The translations under genes were made by a program, and so were the position numbers. From assembly GCF_012933385.1 (NCBI RefSeq), contig NZ_JABBPN010000028.1, forward strand, positions 1-45,282: 45,282 nt of DNA. Reading direction: 5' to 3'. The notes under the pieces were generated by a model that had not been told where the DNA came from, searched no databases, and saw only the letters and a list, made by a program, of their open reading frames with translations. Source of the stretch: Paenibacillus lemnae (GTDB taxonomy: Bacteria > Bacillota > Bacilli > Paenibacillales > Paenibacillaceae). Below are positions 7,802 to 16,210 of this stretch, in pieces; position 1 is the stretch's first letter; each line of letters begins with the position of its first letter.

Positions 7802-8185
7802 ATGTTTCATTATACAGTCGATACGAATAAATCTATTGAACAAGTCATTGCAGATCTTACAGAGAGCCTCAAAACAGAAAAATTCGGTGTATTATGGCAT
7901 CTGGACATGAAAGAAAAGCTTCATGAGAAGGATGTAGAGCTGGGTATGGAATATCATATCCTGGAAGTCTGCAATCCAGTTGAAGCACAAAAGGTGCTGT
8001 CTGAAAATGCACTCGTTGGTTATTTTCTTCCCTGCAAAATCGCAGTTTATGAAGAAGGCGGGACCATCAAGATTGGTATGCCGAAGCCTACGGCATTGAT
8101 CGGGCTTGTGGACAATAATGAATTAATGAAACTCGCTGGAGATATTGAACAGCGACTGATCTCTTGTGTGGATATGAGCCGCTAG
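7802..8185 (+). CDS. DUF302 domain-containing protein
   Basis: A 127-residue soluble protein matching DUF302: FHYTVDTNKSIEQVIADLTESLKTEKFGVLWHLDMKEKL, then LEVCNPVEAQKVL and the central LPCKIAVYEEGG. No signal peptide or membrane segment. ATG 7802 is chosen over an in-frame TTG nine bases earlier because AGGAG lies nine bases upstream of ATG but touches the TTG. Biochemical function of the family is unknown. It has about 90 bases of its own upstream DNA and its own terminator, so it need not belong to the ABC operon. Confidence 0.85.
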   Translation: MFHYTVDTNKSIEQVIADLTESLKTEKFGVLWHLDMKEKLHEKDVELGMEYHILEVCNPVEAQKVLSENALVGYFLPCKIAVYEEGGTIKIGMPKPTALIGLVDNNELMKLAGDIEQRLISCVDMSR

Positions 8186-8201
8186 CTTTAATTAATACAT
8201 G

Positions 8202-8236
8202 AAGGAGCTCTTTTACTTAGAGCTCCTTATTTCTTT
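8202..8236 (+). terminator. Terminator after DUF302 gene
   Basis: Ten-base perfect arms AAGGAGCTCT (8202-8211) and AGAGCTCCTT (8219-8228), then a T-rich tail. Confidence 0.85.
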
Positions 8237-8264
8237 TGTCATTTTACAAATTATGAGAGATAAT
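8236..8264 (+). promoter_or_regulatory. Promoter of the GH106-like gene
   Basis: TTGTCA at 8236-8241, 17-base spacer, GATAAT at 8259-8264: five of six consensus bases in each box. It lies between the preceding terminator and the glycosidase ribosome site. Confidence 0.7.
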
Positions 8265-8297
8265 GAACATATTACAGTAGATTTGAGGTGATCATGA

Positions 8298-10739
8298 ATG
8301 TTCGAGCTTAATACGCTTCGGCAGCAGTTTATTGAACCACCGGCAGAATTTAGTCCAATTCCGTTCTGGTTCTGGAACGATGAATTAACGGAAGATGAGC
8401 TGATCCGGCAGCTCCGCGATTTCCATTCGAAAGAGGTAAACGGGGTTGTTATTCATCCCCGGATGGGTCTGCCAGACCATATACCTTATTTGTCAGAAGC
8501 CTATATGGCATTGGTTGAAGCGGTTGTGGCAGAAGCAGAGGTGTTGGGGATGTCTATCATTTTGTATGATGAAGGCATGTATCCTTCTGGCTCTGCCTGC
8601 GGTCTGGTCGTGAAGCAGAATGCAGATTATGCGAGCCGGGGACTGCAAATGCGGGAAATGCCATGTGAAACAGGGACACATTCAAATTTTACTGTACGGC
8701 TGAAGCCTGGCGAAATGTTGGTATCTGTACAAGCCGTCCGCAAACTTGCTGCTAACGTCTATGACCCGGACAGCACGGTTATACTTGAGCTGGTTGAACA
8801 TACGGTTTCTTTCACTCCGCCGGATGATGAAGAATGGTATATCCTCATGTTTGTAGATACGCCATCTAAAGGATCCATCCGTGGGGTCCATCCCGGACAG
8901 GACGATGGTGAACCGGGTGCGCCGCCCGCTGCAGACCTTCTGAACCCGGACGCCGTTCAAGCCTTTTTAACCATCACACACGAAACGTATTATAAACATT
9001 TGAGCTCTTATTTTGGCACAACCGTGATAGCTATGTTTACGGATGAACCGGATTTGCTGGGGCGCAGACATCTGAAACATCTAAAGCCATGGACACGCGG
9101 TTTCATGGATGAATACCTGATGAGCGGCGGCCGGGAGCGAGATTTACCTGCGTTGTGGCTTGAGGGGGGAGAATTGAGCGCATCCATTAGAGACCATTAT
9201 GAAGCTGTAATTCGCAGCCGGCTCGGTCGAACGTATTACAAACCCCTGGCTGACTGGTGTGAACACCATGGGATCGCACTGACAGGTCACCCGGCCGGAA
9301 GTGATGATATCGGACTGCTGGAGCACTTTCATATCCCGGGACAGGATGTGGTATGGAGATATGTTGCTCCCGAGAATGGAACATCTCTGACTGGTGTGCA
9401 CAGCACGATGGCGAAATGCTCTTCCGACGCCGCGCGTCATCGAGCTAAACGCAGGAATCTGAATGAATGCTTCGGTGTATGCGGCGTTGACGGAGGCTGG
9501 TCACTTAGTGCAGACCATATGAAGTGGATATTGGACTGGCTTTTTGTACGAGGCGTTAATCAGATCATTCCTCATGCTTTCTACTATTCCATCCGTGGAG
9601 AACGCAGGGATGAGCGGCCGCCGGATGTAGGTCCCCATAATATATGGTGGCCGGAATATGCCCGGTTCTCGCGATACATCAAGCGGATGAGCTGGCTCAT
9701 GACGGATAGTGTCAATCATGCCGAGGTTGCTGTTCTGGCAGGAGCTGCATGCCTGCCTTGGAACATCGTCAAACCATTGTATGAAGGGCAGGTGGAGTTT
9801 AACTACCTGGAGGAGGTTTTGCTGTCATCCTGCACGATCAAAGATGGAGAAATTCGAATAGCAGGCTATCGGTATAAGGCACTCCTGATCGAAGACAGCT
9901 GCCGGGTATCTGAAGATACATGGAAACATCTTGTGTCTTTTGTAGAGCAGGGCGGTCTGGTTCTGGAACTGTTTAATCCGAGCAGTAAATCAAAAAACTT
10001 TGGACAGATCCAGCTGAGCACCCCAGATGATGTGTTCAGCGAGCTGATGAAAGTGATCTCCAGGCCGGTGAAGCTGGATCCCGCAGCCGAGCACATCAGA
10101 ATTAGTCATATTTCTAAAGATAATATGTATTACTATATTATCGTGAATGAAGGTGAGAGCGGTTACACTGGCAAGCTTCAGCTTGAAGTTGAGGGTCGTG
10201 CTGAAATTTGGCGTCCCTGGGATGGTGATTTCATTCCTGCCACTGTCCTGAAATCCGAAGAAGGTCTATTATTGAATATCCACATTGAACGCCGGGAATG
10301 TGTGATTGTTGCTGTAGATCCGCTTGAATCAAGCGAGATACTAGATCTTTCATCAGGGTGGCTCGTAGTGGACGGGCCATGTAAAGGAAGTTTAACTTCA
10401 CTGTCTTCTTGGACGAAATGGGCAGGAATGGAGCACTATTCTGGAACCGTTACCTATGAACAGCGAATCAATATTCATGATTCCAATCACGCTGCAGGTA
10501 CCGTGCTGGATTTGGGATCTGTCCATGAAATCATGCAATTGTCTGTCAATGGCCGTGAACAGGGGGTAAGGATGTGGGCCCCTTATCGTTATGATATCGG
10601 TCAGGATCTCCAGCAGGGCGAGAACCTTCTGCGAGTCACCGTTACAAACAGCTTAGCCAATCGTTATGATAGAAACAGTCTACCTTCTGGCCTGATCGGT
10701 CCGGTTCGGCTTATCCGTTTTTTCGGGTCAATATCATAA
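8298..10739 (+). CDS. Putative glycoside hydrolase, GH106 (alpha-L-rhamnosidase)-like
   Basis: An 813-residue cytoplasmic protein without signal peptide. The N-terminus (FSPIPFWFWNDELTEDEL) and the following NGVVIHPRMGL, MSIILYDEGMYPSG, MFTDEPDLLG and TGHPAGSDD segments match the barrel of proteins related to GH106 rhamnosidases. The last ~130 residues, with LDLGSVHEIMQLSVNG, WAPYRYDIGQDLQQGENLLRV and VTNSLANRYD, resemble the GH2-type sugar-binding sandwich often attached to that group. Acidic residues in YDEGMYP and TDEPD are plausible catalytic or metal-binding positions, but are not proven. ATG follows TTGAGGTGATCATGA. Its 3' end overlaps the convergent transporter gene by 29 bases. Likely acts on imported rhamnose-containing oligosaccharides; the exact bond cleaved is uncertain. 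Confidence 0.68.
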   Translation: MFELNTLRQQFIEPPAEFSPIPFWFWNDELTEDELIRQLRDFHSKEVNGVVIHPRMGLPDHIPYLSEAYMALVEAVVAEAEVLGMSIILYDEGMYPSGSACGLVVKQNADYASRGLQMREMPCETGTHSNFTVRLKPGEMLVSVQAVRKLAANVYDPDSTVILELVEHTVSFTPPDDEEWYILMFVDTPSKGSIRGVHPGQDDGEPGAPPAADLLNPDAVQAFLTITHETYYKHLSSYFGTTVIAMFTDEPDLLGRRHLKHLKPWTRGFMDEYLMSGGRERDLPALWLEGGELSASIRDHYEAVIRSRLGRTYYKPLADWCEHHGIALTGHPAGSDDIGLLEHFHIPGQDVVWRYVAPENGTSLTGVHSTMAKCSSDAARHRAKRRNLNECFGVCGVDGGWSLSADHMKWILDWLFVRGVNQIIPHAFYYSIRGERRDERPPDVGPHNIWWPEYARFSRYIKRMSWLMTDSVNHAEVAVLAGAACLPWNIVKPLYEGQVEFNYLEEVLLSSCTIKDGEIRIAGYRYKALLIEDSCRVSEDTWKHLVSFVEQGGLVLELFNPSSKSKNFGQIQLSTPDDVFSELMKVISRPVKLDPAAEHIRISHISKDNMYYYIIVNEGESGYTGKLQLEVEGRAEIWRPWDGDFIPATVLKSEEGLLLNIHIERRECVIVAVDPLESSEILDLSSGWLVVDGPCKGSLTSLSSWTKWAGMEHYSGTVTYEQRINIHDSNHAAGTVLDLGSVHEIMQLSVNGREQGVRMWAPYRYDIGQDLQQGENLLRVTVTNSLANRYDRNSLPSGLIGPVRLIRFFGSIS

Positions 10740-11661
10740 ATTGAGATATCAATACTAATACAGGCAGCTCGATCAGAGGGCCAATGACTAACGCTAACGA
10801 AATTAAAGGCTCATCCGGAAATGCTGTTACAGCAATAGCCAGGGCGACCGGTGAATTCCGTGCAAGTATCGTCAGTTTTAAACTTACCCTATCTGCAAGT
10901 GGAAACTTCATCAGCCTTCCGGTCAGGTCTCCTACCATATAATTGATCACAAAATACACCAGTACCGGAATGATCAAAATATAAAAGATATGTAAGTTTT
11001 CCATAAGAATAGAGCCTTGAGATGCAAACATTGCCGTGATGGCCAGTGATAAGAAAATCATTTGAGCGGAAGAGAAGAACGGAATGAGTCTCTTCGACAG
11101 CACCGGTGTATTTTTTCTGAATAGAAATCGTGTCAGGTGAGCCAGCGCAAACGGAATAACTAATACGACAAATATGCTCTCAACCAGCGTGCTTATAGGG
11201 ATCGACCAGATTGTTCCGGTGAAAATTAGCAGATACACAGGGAGCAGCAGAACCTGAAGAATTAAGTTTATTGGCAGAATAGACGTTGAAAGTGCGACAT
11301 TCCCTCTGGCAATGCCGGTGAACATTAAGTACCAATCGGTACATGGTGTCACCATCAGCATGATAAATCCGATCCAGAGGGCAGGATAATCTGCCAGAAA
11401 AACAGCGCCCAATGCCCAGGCGAAAATGGGGGTCCATATAAAGTTGATCGCTGTGCTGGCACTTAGAAATTTCACATTCAAAAAGGCCTTTTTAATTTCA
11501 TCTAATGGGATGGTTAAGAACAGGCCGTACAGCATAAGCAGCAGAAAGGGAACAATGAATAGATCTGCATGCTGTTCAATGACTGTAACCTGTCCAATCA
11601 GAAAACCAAAAGCTACAGCCCCTAAAATAATGACGGTTTGCAATCTCTCCATGATTCCCAT
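10711..11661 (-). CDS. Acr3 / bile acid:Na+ symporter-family transporter
   Basis: A 316-residue carrier with about ten helices. The segments TIPLDEIKKAF, WTPIFAWALGAVFL, MVTPCTDWYLMFTGIARGNVALSTSILPINLILQVLLLPVY and LTILARNSPVALAIAVTAFPDEPLISLAL follow the layout of the Acr3 arsenite exporter and bile-acid symporter superfamily; the Cys in TPCT corresponds to the conserved Acr3 helix-4 cysteine. It is probably an arsenite (or related metalloid) exporter, but it is not linked to arsR here and could carry an organic anion. ATG 11661 follows TTGGAGGT at 9 bases; the longer open frame has no ribosome site. Confidence 0.75.
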   Translation of the reverse strand: MGIMERLQTVIILGAVAFGFLIGQVTVIEQHADLFIVPFLLLMLYGLFLTIPLDEIKKAFLNVKFLSASTAINFIWTPIFAWALGAVFLADYPALWIGFIMLMVTPCTDWYLMFTGIARGNVALSTSILPINLILQVLLLPVYLLIFTGTIWSIPISTLVESIFVVLVIPFALAHLTRFLFRKNTPVLSKRLIPFFSSAQMIFLSLAITAMFASQGSILMENLHIFYILIIPVLVYFVINYMVGDLTGRLMKFPLADRVSLKLTILARNSPVALAIAVTAFPDEPLISLALVIGPLIELPVLVLISQFMILTRKNG

Positions 11662-11726
11662 AATTTTTGTACCTCCAATGAAGATATACATATTAATAAA
11701 TCTTTGTCTAGGTAAAAGAGGTGTCG

Positions 11727-12382
11727 TTAGCTGTATAATCTGAACCTTCCTTGCAGGCTTTCTGCGACTTCAGGAGACATCTCTTTGATGAAAATATCTT
11801 CACCCAGGAACAGCAGCCAATTGGTGATCTCCGTTAATTCTTCTGCATGGCTTACATGAATATAGGTCATGAGCATCGCCGTGGTCTGGTGGTCAAAGCC
11901 TTCAATGTGCCAAACACTTTTCTCACGATAAAGGTGCATCAGATACAAGGAATATGTCTTCAGTTCCTGCTCTTCCTGAAGAGTGAGGCGCAGGCAGCGG
12001 TCTGTAAGAAGGGTTTGGATGAGCTTCTCTAACATGGGGTGGGGGAGATCAGACAGATCCAGCAGATCCGGGTTATGGGGGTTCGTTCCCTCAAACAGCA
12101 GAATCTGATTGAGCAGTACAAGGTCATCCTGCTGATTCTCCGAGAGGAGGGCCATTTTCTCAGCCAAAGACTGGCGGCTCTTCAGGTAAGGCAGCTGCTG
12201 GTTTCTCGTAGCCATAAAGGCTATGAATAATGCTTTAATCTCATTGTCGGTAAAGCGCACGGTCGGCAGAACAGAGTTGTTCATGACCGAATAGCCGCCA
12301 TCCCTTCCAACCTCAGCGACCAGCGGCATCCCCATGGCTTCAATCTCTCGGATATCACGAATCGCTGTCGAACGATCGTATC
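11727..12382 (-). pseudogene. WYL-domain (YafY-type) regulator lacking its N-terminus
   Basis: Reading leftward from about 12382, the frame encodes DRSTAIRDIREIEAMG, the recognition helix of a DeoR-like winged helix, then GMPLVAEVGRDGGY and a WYL/WCX-type body (SLYLMHLYREKSVWHIEGFD is close to the WYL core; the end resembles a WCX tail). The upstream part of the DNA-binding domain, about 35 residues, is missing, and a TGA precedes DRST in frame. The first usable ATG (12335) would give a 202-residue protein with no complete helix-turn-helix. Most likely a 5'-deleted pseudogene; an expressed ligand-binding fragment is a weaker alternative. It lies 35 bases upstream of the Acr3-like gene on the same strand. 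Confidence 0.75.
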
Positions 12383-12472
12383 ATTTTTTGACATGATTAA
12401 CGTTTATTATAGACCTATCAAGTTGAAAAACAAATCATTTGAAACTGAAAATTAGAAAAGGTGGTTTCACAA

Positions 12473-12874
12473 ATGGCAGATTATGCGATTGTAGAGAAAG
12501 AAGGATTTTGGGAGTCTGTGAAGCAGGATGGAAGGCTGGATTCCCTTAAAGCCGCAGCGGAGAACGAATACATTTTTGCAGTGAATGAAGCCGTGAACAA
12601 CAAAATGATGCATTACGCAGGCGTAATCACAGAGGAGACGTTACCGGATGTATCTAGGCTTATCCAGTTTCCGGAAGGAGATTACCTTGTCGTTGAAGAA
12701 GAAGGCAGAAATACTGAGGAACTGGAACAACAGCTAACAGGGATCGCCTTTGGTCAAGTTCTGCCAGAATTGAATGACACTGCCTATGTTGGCGGACCTA
12801 ATGCAGCCGTTGTGATGGGAGAGAAAAACGGAATGGTCTATGGCGAAATGTGGATTCCGGTAATTAAGAAATAA
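12473..12874 (+). CDS. GyrI-like / AraC effector-binding domain protein
   Basis: A 133-residue single-domain protein matching the GyrI-like (AraC effector-binding, SHV) fold. ADYAIVEKEGF opens it, an inner repeat begins near FAVNEAVN, LPDVSRLIQFPEGDYLVVEEEGR is the characteristic middle strand pair, and MVYGEMWIPVIKK is the typical end. Such stand-alone domains bind or hydrolyse amphipathic small molecules and often neighbour transcription regulators. ATG 12473 is preceded by AAAAGGTGG at 8 bases; an in-frame GTG at 12461 overlaps that site. It is divergent from the WYL remnant, which may once have controlled it. Confidence 0.78.
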   Translation: MADYAIVEKEGFWESVKQDGRLDSLKAAAENEYIFAVNEAVNNKMMHYAGVITEETLPDVSRLIQFPEGDYLVVEEEGRNTEELEQQLTGIAFGQVLPELNDTAYVGGPNAAVVMGEKNGMVYGEMWIPVIKK

Positions 12875-12897
12875 CATGAACTAAGGGAGGAACGATT

Positions 12898-13362
12898 GTG
12901 TCAAGTATTGTAGATTTCAAAAATGTATCAACGGCTGGATTAGAAACATCTCCGGTCGCAGAAGCGCTTGCAGGGTTACGGGCGAACGAAGCGCGCTACT
13001 TCATGAACAAATATAAGCATGAATTTACGGTGAAACCTGCAAGTGAGAGCCAGGAGACGCTGGATTATGTGACTTCAATTCTTAAGAAAGAGCGGGACAT
13101 TGAATTTCAGGCGAAGCCGCTTGAGACATCTCGTTTCCTGGTGGAGAATATTCAATTTGCTTACGTCATTTATGAGGATGGTCTTGTGGTCAATGTGATG
13201 TATACTGTCGATGACCACAAAAAAAGGGCGGTGGGCTTCAAGCTTTCTGAGGGGATGGAAATTCCCAAAGAGCTGGAGAGCAAGTTTAAGTTTGCAAGGC
13301 AAAAATCTAAATTGGCTGGAACCATCCGGGGCTCGTTCTTTGTTATCAAGGGTGAATACTAA
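12898..13362 (+). CDS. Hypothetical protein, second gene of GyrI-like pair
   Basis: A 154-residue soluble protein starting at GTG after AAGGGAGGAACG, only 23 bases after the GyrI-like gene, so co-transcribed. The first 45 residues are helical (AEALAGLRANEARYFMNKYKHE); residues ~85-130 look like beta strands (FAYVIYEDGLVVNVMYTVDD, then KRAVGFKLSEG), and the end is basic. No signal peptide, membrane helix or recognised catalytic motif. I do not recognise the family. Its strict pairing with the ligand-binding-fold neighbour is the only clue to its role. Confidence 0.7.
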   Translation: MSSIVDFKNVSTAGLETSPVAEALAGLRANEARYFMNKYKHEFTVKPASESQETLDYVTSILKKERDIEFQAKPLETSRFLVENIQFAYVIYEDGLVVNVMYTVDDHKKRAVGFKLSEGMEIPKELESKFKFARQKSKLAGTIRGSFFVIKGEY

Positions 13363-13557
13363 GAACTGAAATGGTCAGTGTTTTTATTCAGAAGAAAGTA
13401 CCCAATCCAGAGTGAACATTGCGTTCAAGTGGAAGAAATTAGCGAGATCGAAATGATTAATGTATATTAATCTTTCTCATAACGGGTAATTACTAACAAC
13501 ACATCAATCTCTGGACATCAAGTAACAATTAAATTGAGAAAGGGGATTTAAGAAGTG

Positions 13558-14334
13558 ATGAAACGTAAACTGTTATTAACCGGTGCAGCAGGTACCATTG
13601 GAAACACGATTTTTAAAGGGCTGCAGCAGGATGAACGGTATGACATTATCGGGGCAGATAAACAGCAGGATGACGAACAGGGCATTGTTGAGATGGACAT
13701 TACGGACGAAGCGCGGCTGCAGGAACTGACGCAAGGTATTGACACGGTGCTGCATTTTGCCTGGATTAAGGATGAAGGTGATTTTCTCGGAAAAGTGTTG
13801 GAGGGAAACGTCAGCGGTGCTTACAAATTAATGGAAGCAGCCGTGCAAAATGGGGTACGCCGGATCATTTTCGCCAGTTCCAACCATGCGACCGGTTTTT
13901 ACAAGACGGATGAGAAGGTGGATCCCGAAGATCCGTACCGGCCGGACAGCTTTTATGGTCTCAGTAAATGTTATATCGAACTATTGGGCCGGTTGTATTC
14001 GGATCAAGATAAGATCTCCTCAATCAATATTCGGATCGGTAACTTTCCTGGTGATGACCGTCCTCATTCAGAACGAGCAGGACATATCTGGATCTCGGAA
14101 CGTGATATGCTGCAGCTGACGAAGTGCTGTATTGAAGCAGATGATGACATGAAGTATTTGAATCTCTACGGCACCTCCGCCAATACGGATAATTACTATA
14201 ATATTGATTATCTCGAAGAGCTCATTGGATACAAACCTCAGGATGATGCAGCTAAGCTGCTGGAGCAGGCTAAATCGGCAGGCTTTAAAGTTTCTCAGGA
14301 TGAGACGATTTATCAAGGAGGACAGAAGCAGTAG
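13558..14334 (+). CDS. NAD-dependent dehydrogenase, uronate dehydrogenase-like
   Basis: A 258-residue extended short-chain dehydrogenase. The NAD-binding loop is TGAAGTIGN, and the sugar-nucleotide-epimerase-like core shows NGVRRIIFASSNHATGFY, DPYRPDSFYGLSK (catalytic Tyr-x-x-x-Lys) and RIGNFPGDD. FASSNH and RPDSFYGLSK closely resemble bacterial uronate dehydrogenases, which oxidise galacturonate or glucuronate to aldarolactones; a general aldose dehydrogenase is the alternative. Start is ATG 13558 or the GTG immediately before it, after GAAAGGGG. Monocistronic, closed by the terminator at 14385-14414. Fits the pectin-sugar theme of neighbouring glycosidases. Confidence 0.78.
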   Translation: MKRKLLLTGAAGTIGNTIFKGLQQDERYDIIGADKQQDDEQGIVEMDITDEARLQELTQGIDTVLHFAWIKDEGDFLGKVLEGNVSGAYKLMEAAVQNGVRRIIFASSNHATGFYKTDEKVDPEDPYRPDSFYGLSKCYIELLGRLYSDQDKISSINIRIGNFPGDDRPHSERAGHIWISERDMLQLTKCCIEADDDMKYLNLYGTSANTDNYYNIDYLEELIGYKPQDDAAKLLEQAKSAGFKVSQDETIYQGGQKQ

Positions 14335-14384
14335 TATGGTCAGAATAATACAGCCTACCGGTTTTTGATGCTGAACGTAACGCA

Positions 14385-14414
14385 AAACCCATCAATGCAG
14401 TGGTGGGTTTTTTT
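14385..14414 (+). terminator. Terminator after uronate dehydrogenase-like gene
   Basis: Arms AAACCCA (14385-14391) and TGGGTTT (14404-14410) with a T-run to 14414. Confidence 0.78.
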
Positions 14415-14631
14415 ATTTTAAGTTTTTGTATGCTCACTTTGTAGGAAAGCTATAAGTATGATCAGCCTCCACTGCGTAAAGGCAATCCGGTTATACCGCT
14501 ATGCCTGATGAGCTATCCTACATTATTGACCAAATCGCTATTTGTCTCCATGAGAAATATTGATATTTACATAATTTAGTGATAATCTCTGCGATAGCTC
14601 ATATTATGCATATAAAATTGAAGTTAATATT

Positions 14632-14645
14632 ACTAAACGTTTAGT
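14632..14645 (+). promoter_or_regulatory. LacI-type operator palindrome
   Basis: ACTAAACGTTTAGT is a perfect 14-base palindrome centred on CG, the form recognised by LacI/GalR-family repressors. It lies 36 bases before the first glycosidase start, where binding would block transcription. No LacI-family gene is present in this window, so the regulator would be encoded elsewhere. Confidence 0.65.
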
Positions 14646-14680
14646 TTCGAAGAAGCATACGGAGAGGATGTTATTAGAGA

Positions 14681-16159
14681 TTGAATAACCATTCGGTTAA
14701 GAACAGCGTCGAATGTTGGGACTGTTTTGAACTTCGATTAAAAGGTCCGAATAGCGGAAATCCCTATGTGGATATTACCTGGAATGTGACGTTCCATCAT
14801 GAATCTCGAGAAGTCAAGGTGATGGGCTTTTACGCAGGGCGTGAAGAGTATGCTGCTCGGTTTATGCCTGATGAAATAGGAGAGTGGACATACGAGACAT
14901 CCAGCGACTGCATAGAATTAAATGGAGTTACTGGAAGCTTTACTTGTACGGCCTCTTCATCCGGTAATCACGGTCCTGTTAGAGTGACGCATGATGAACG
15001 ATTTGCTTATGCCGACAGCACACCATATCATCCATTTGGAACGACTGCCTATGCTTGGATCCATCAGCCCGAGGAATTATATACAGCTACGCTTCAAACT
15101 CTTAAAAACAATGTATTTAATAAGATCCGTATGTGCCTGCTCCCCAAAAACTATTCATTTAATGCTCAGGAACCAGAGCTTTACCCATTTGAAGGAGCAC
15201 CTCAAGAGGGTTTTGATACCAGCCGTTTTAACCCTGCTTTCTGGGATCATCTAGATCGGTGTATTGAGGCATTGCTGAAACTTGGGATTGAAGCGGACAT
15301 TATTTTATTCCATCCCTATGATAAAGGGCGCTGGGGCTTTGATGTAATGGGTTCGAAGGCCGATGATCTATATTTACGTTATGCCATTGCCCGTCTTTCT
15401 GCCTATCGCAATATCTGGTGGGCGATGGCTAACGAATATGATTTCATGAAAGAAATGACTATGAGTGATTGGGACCGATTGATCAGTATTGCTTCAAATG
15501 AAGATCCGCACCAGCATTTACTCTCAATTCATAACGGAACAGGAATGTATGAGCCGGGAAGCATCTTCATGTATGATCATACCCGGCCCGAGATTACCCA
15601 CTGCAGCATCCAGCATTGGGATGTCACCTTGGTTACTGAATGGCGAAAACAATATGGAAAGCCTGTGATCGTAGATGAATGCGGTTACGAAGGCAATCTG
15701 CCTCAACGATGGGGGAATTTAAGTGCTGGCGAAATGACCCATAGGGTGTGGGAAAGCTTTGCCCGGGGCGGATACACAACGCATGGTGAGACCTATCTTC
15801 ATCCACAGGATGAAATTTGGTGGGCGAAAGGAGGAGCTCTGTTCGGCTGCAGTAAAGATCAAATTGGCTTTCTACGCGATATCGTAGACAAGGCACCTAA
15901 TGGGCTGAGGCCATTCTCCATTCCGCGAGATGCGCCGATGATGGGAATCGAGAACGAGTATTATCTGTATTACTATGGCCAACATCAGCCGGGTTACCGG
16001 GAATTTGAGCTGCGGGAGGATAAGGAATTCATAGTGGATTGGATTGATACTCATAAGATGACAATTACGACACTGGAAACCACGTACCAAGGTACATGCC
16101 GCATACCGCTCCCCGGCAGGCCATATTTCGCACTCCGTATTCGATGCAAAGAAGAGTGA
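14681..16159 (+). CDS. DUF5060-DUF4038-DUF5605 glycoside hydrolase
   Basis: A 492-residue cytoplasmic glycosidase. Residues 1-90 form a beta-sandwich (VECWDCFELRLKG, FMPDEIGEWTYET) of the DUF5060 type. Residues ~110-400 form a barrel of the DUF4038/GH140-related class, with PFGTTAYAWIHQ, NKIRMCLLPKNY, ANEYDF and VDECGYEGN; the Glu residues in ANEYD and VDECGYE are in the positions expected for the acid/base and nucleophile. A C-terminal strand domain follows. Start is TTG 14681, required to keep the first domain intact; GGAGAGG lies 13 bases upstream, a long spacing. First of two tandem glycosidases behind a LacI-type operator. Substrate not defined. Confidence 0.8.
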   Translation: MNNHSVKNSVECWDCFELRLKGPNSGNPYVDITWNVTFHHESREVKVMGFYAGREEYAARFMPDEIGEWTYETSSDCIELNGVTGSFTCTASSSGNHGPVRVTHDERFAYADSTPYHPFGTTAYAWIHQPEELYTATLQTLKNNVFNKIRMCLLPKNYSFNAQEPELYPFEGAPQEGFDTSRFNPAFWDHLDRCIEALLKLGIEADIILFHPYDKGRWGFDVMGSKADDLYLRYAIARLSAYRNIWWAMANEYDFMKEMTMSDWDRLISIASNEDPHQHLLSIHNGTGMYEPGSIFMYDHTRPEITHCSIQHWDVTLVTEWRKQYGKPVIVDECGYEGNLPQRWGNLSAGEMTHRVWESFARGGYTTHGETYLHPQDEIWWAKGGALFGCSKDQIGFLRDIVDKAPNGLRPFSIPRDAPMMGIENEYYLYYYGQHQPGYREFELREDKEFIVDWIDTHKMTITTLETTYQGTCRIPLPGRPYFALRIRCKEE

Positions 16160-16210
16160 TTCATATGCATGAAGAGAGACGTAAACCTCTATGAAGGGAG
16201 ATAGGGAATA

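Larger units (their letters stand above)
14335..14680. other. 346-base intergenic region before the DUF4038 glycosidases
   Basis: Holds the terminator at 14385-14414, a pair of ten-base inverted repeats ATGAGCTATC / GATAGCTCAT at 14508-14517 and 14593-14602, a small dyad AAATAT-TG-ATATTT at 14555-14568 between them, and the LacI-type palindrome at 14632-14645. No credible gene is seen. Promoter boxes are weak: TTGATA at 14560 with GATAAT 15 bases on. Confidence 0.7.
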
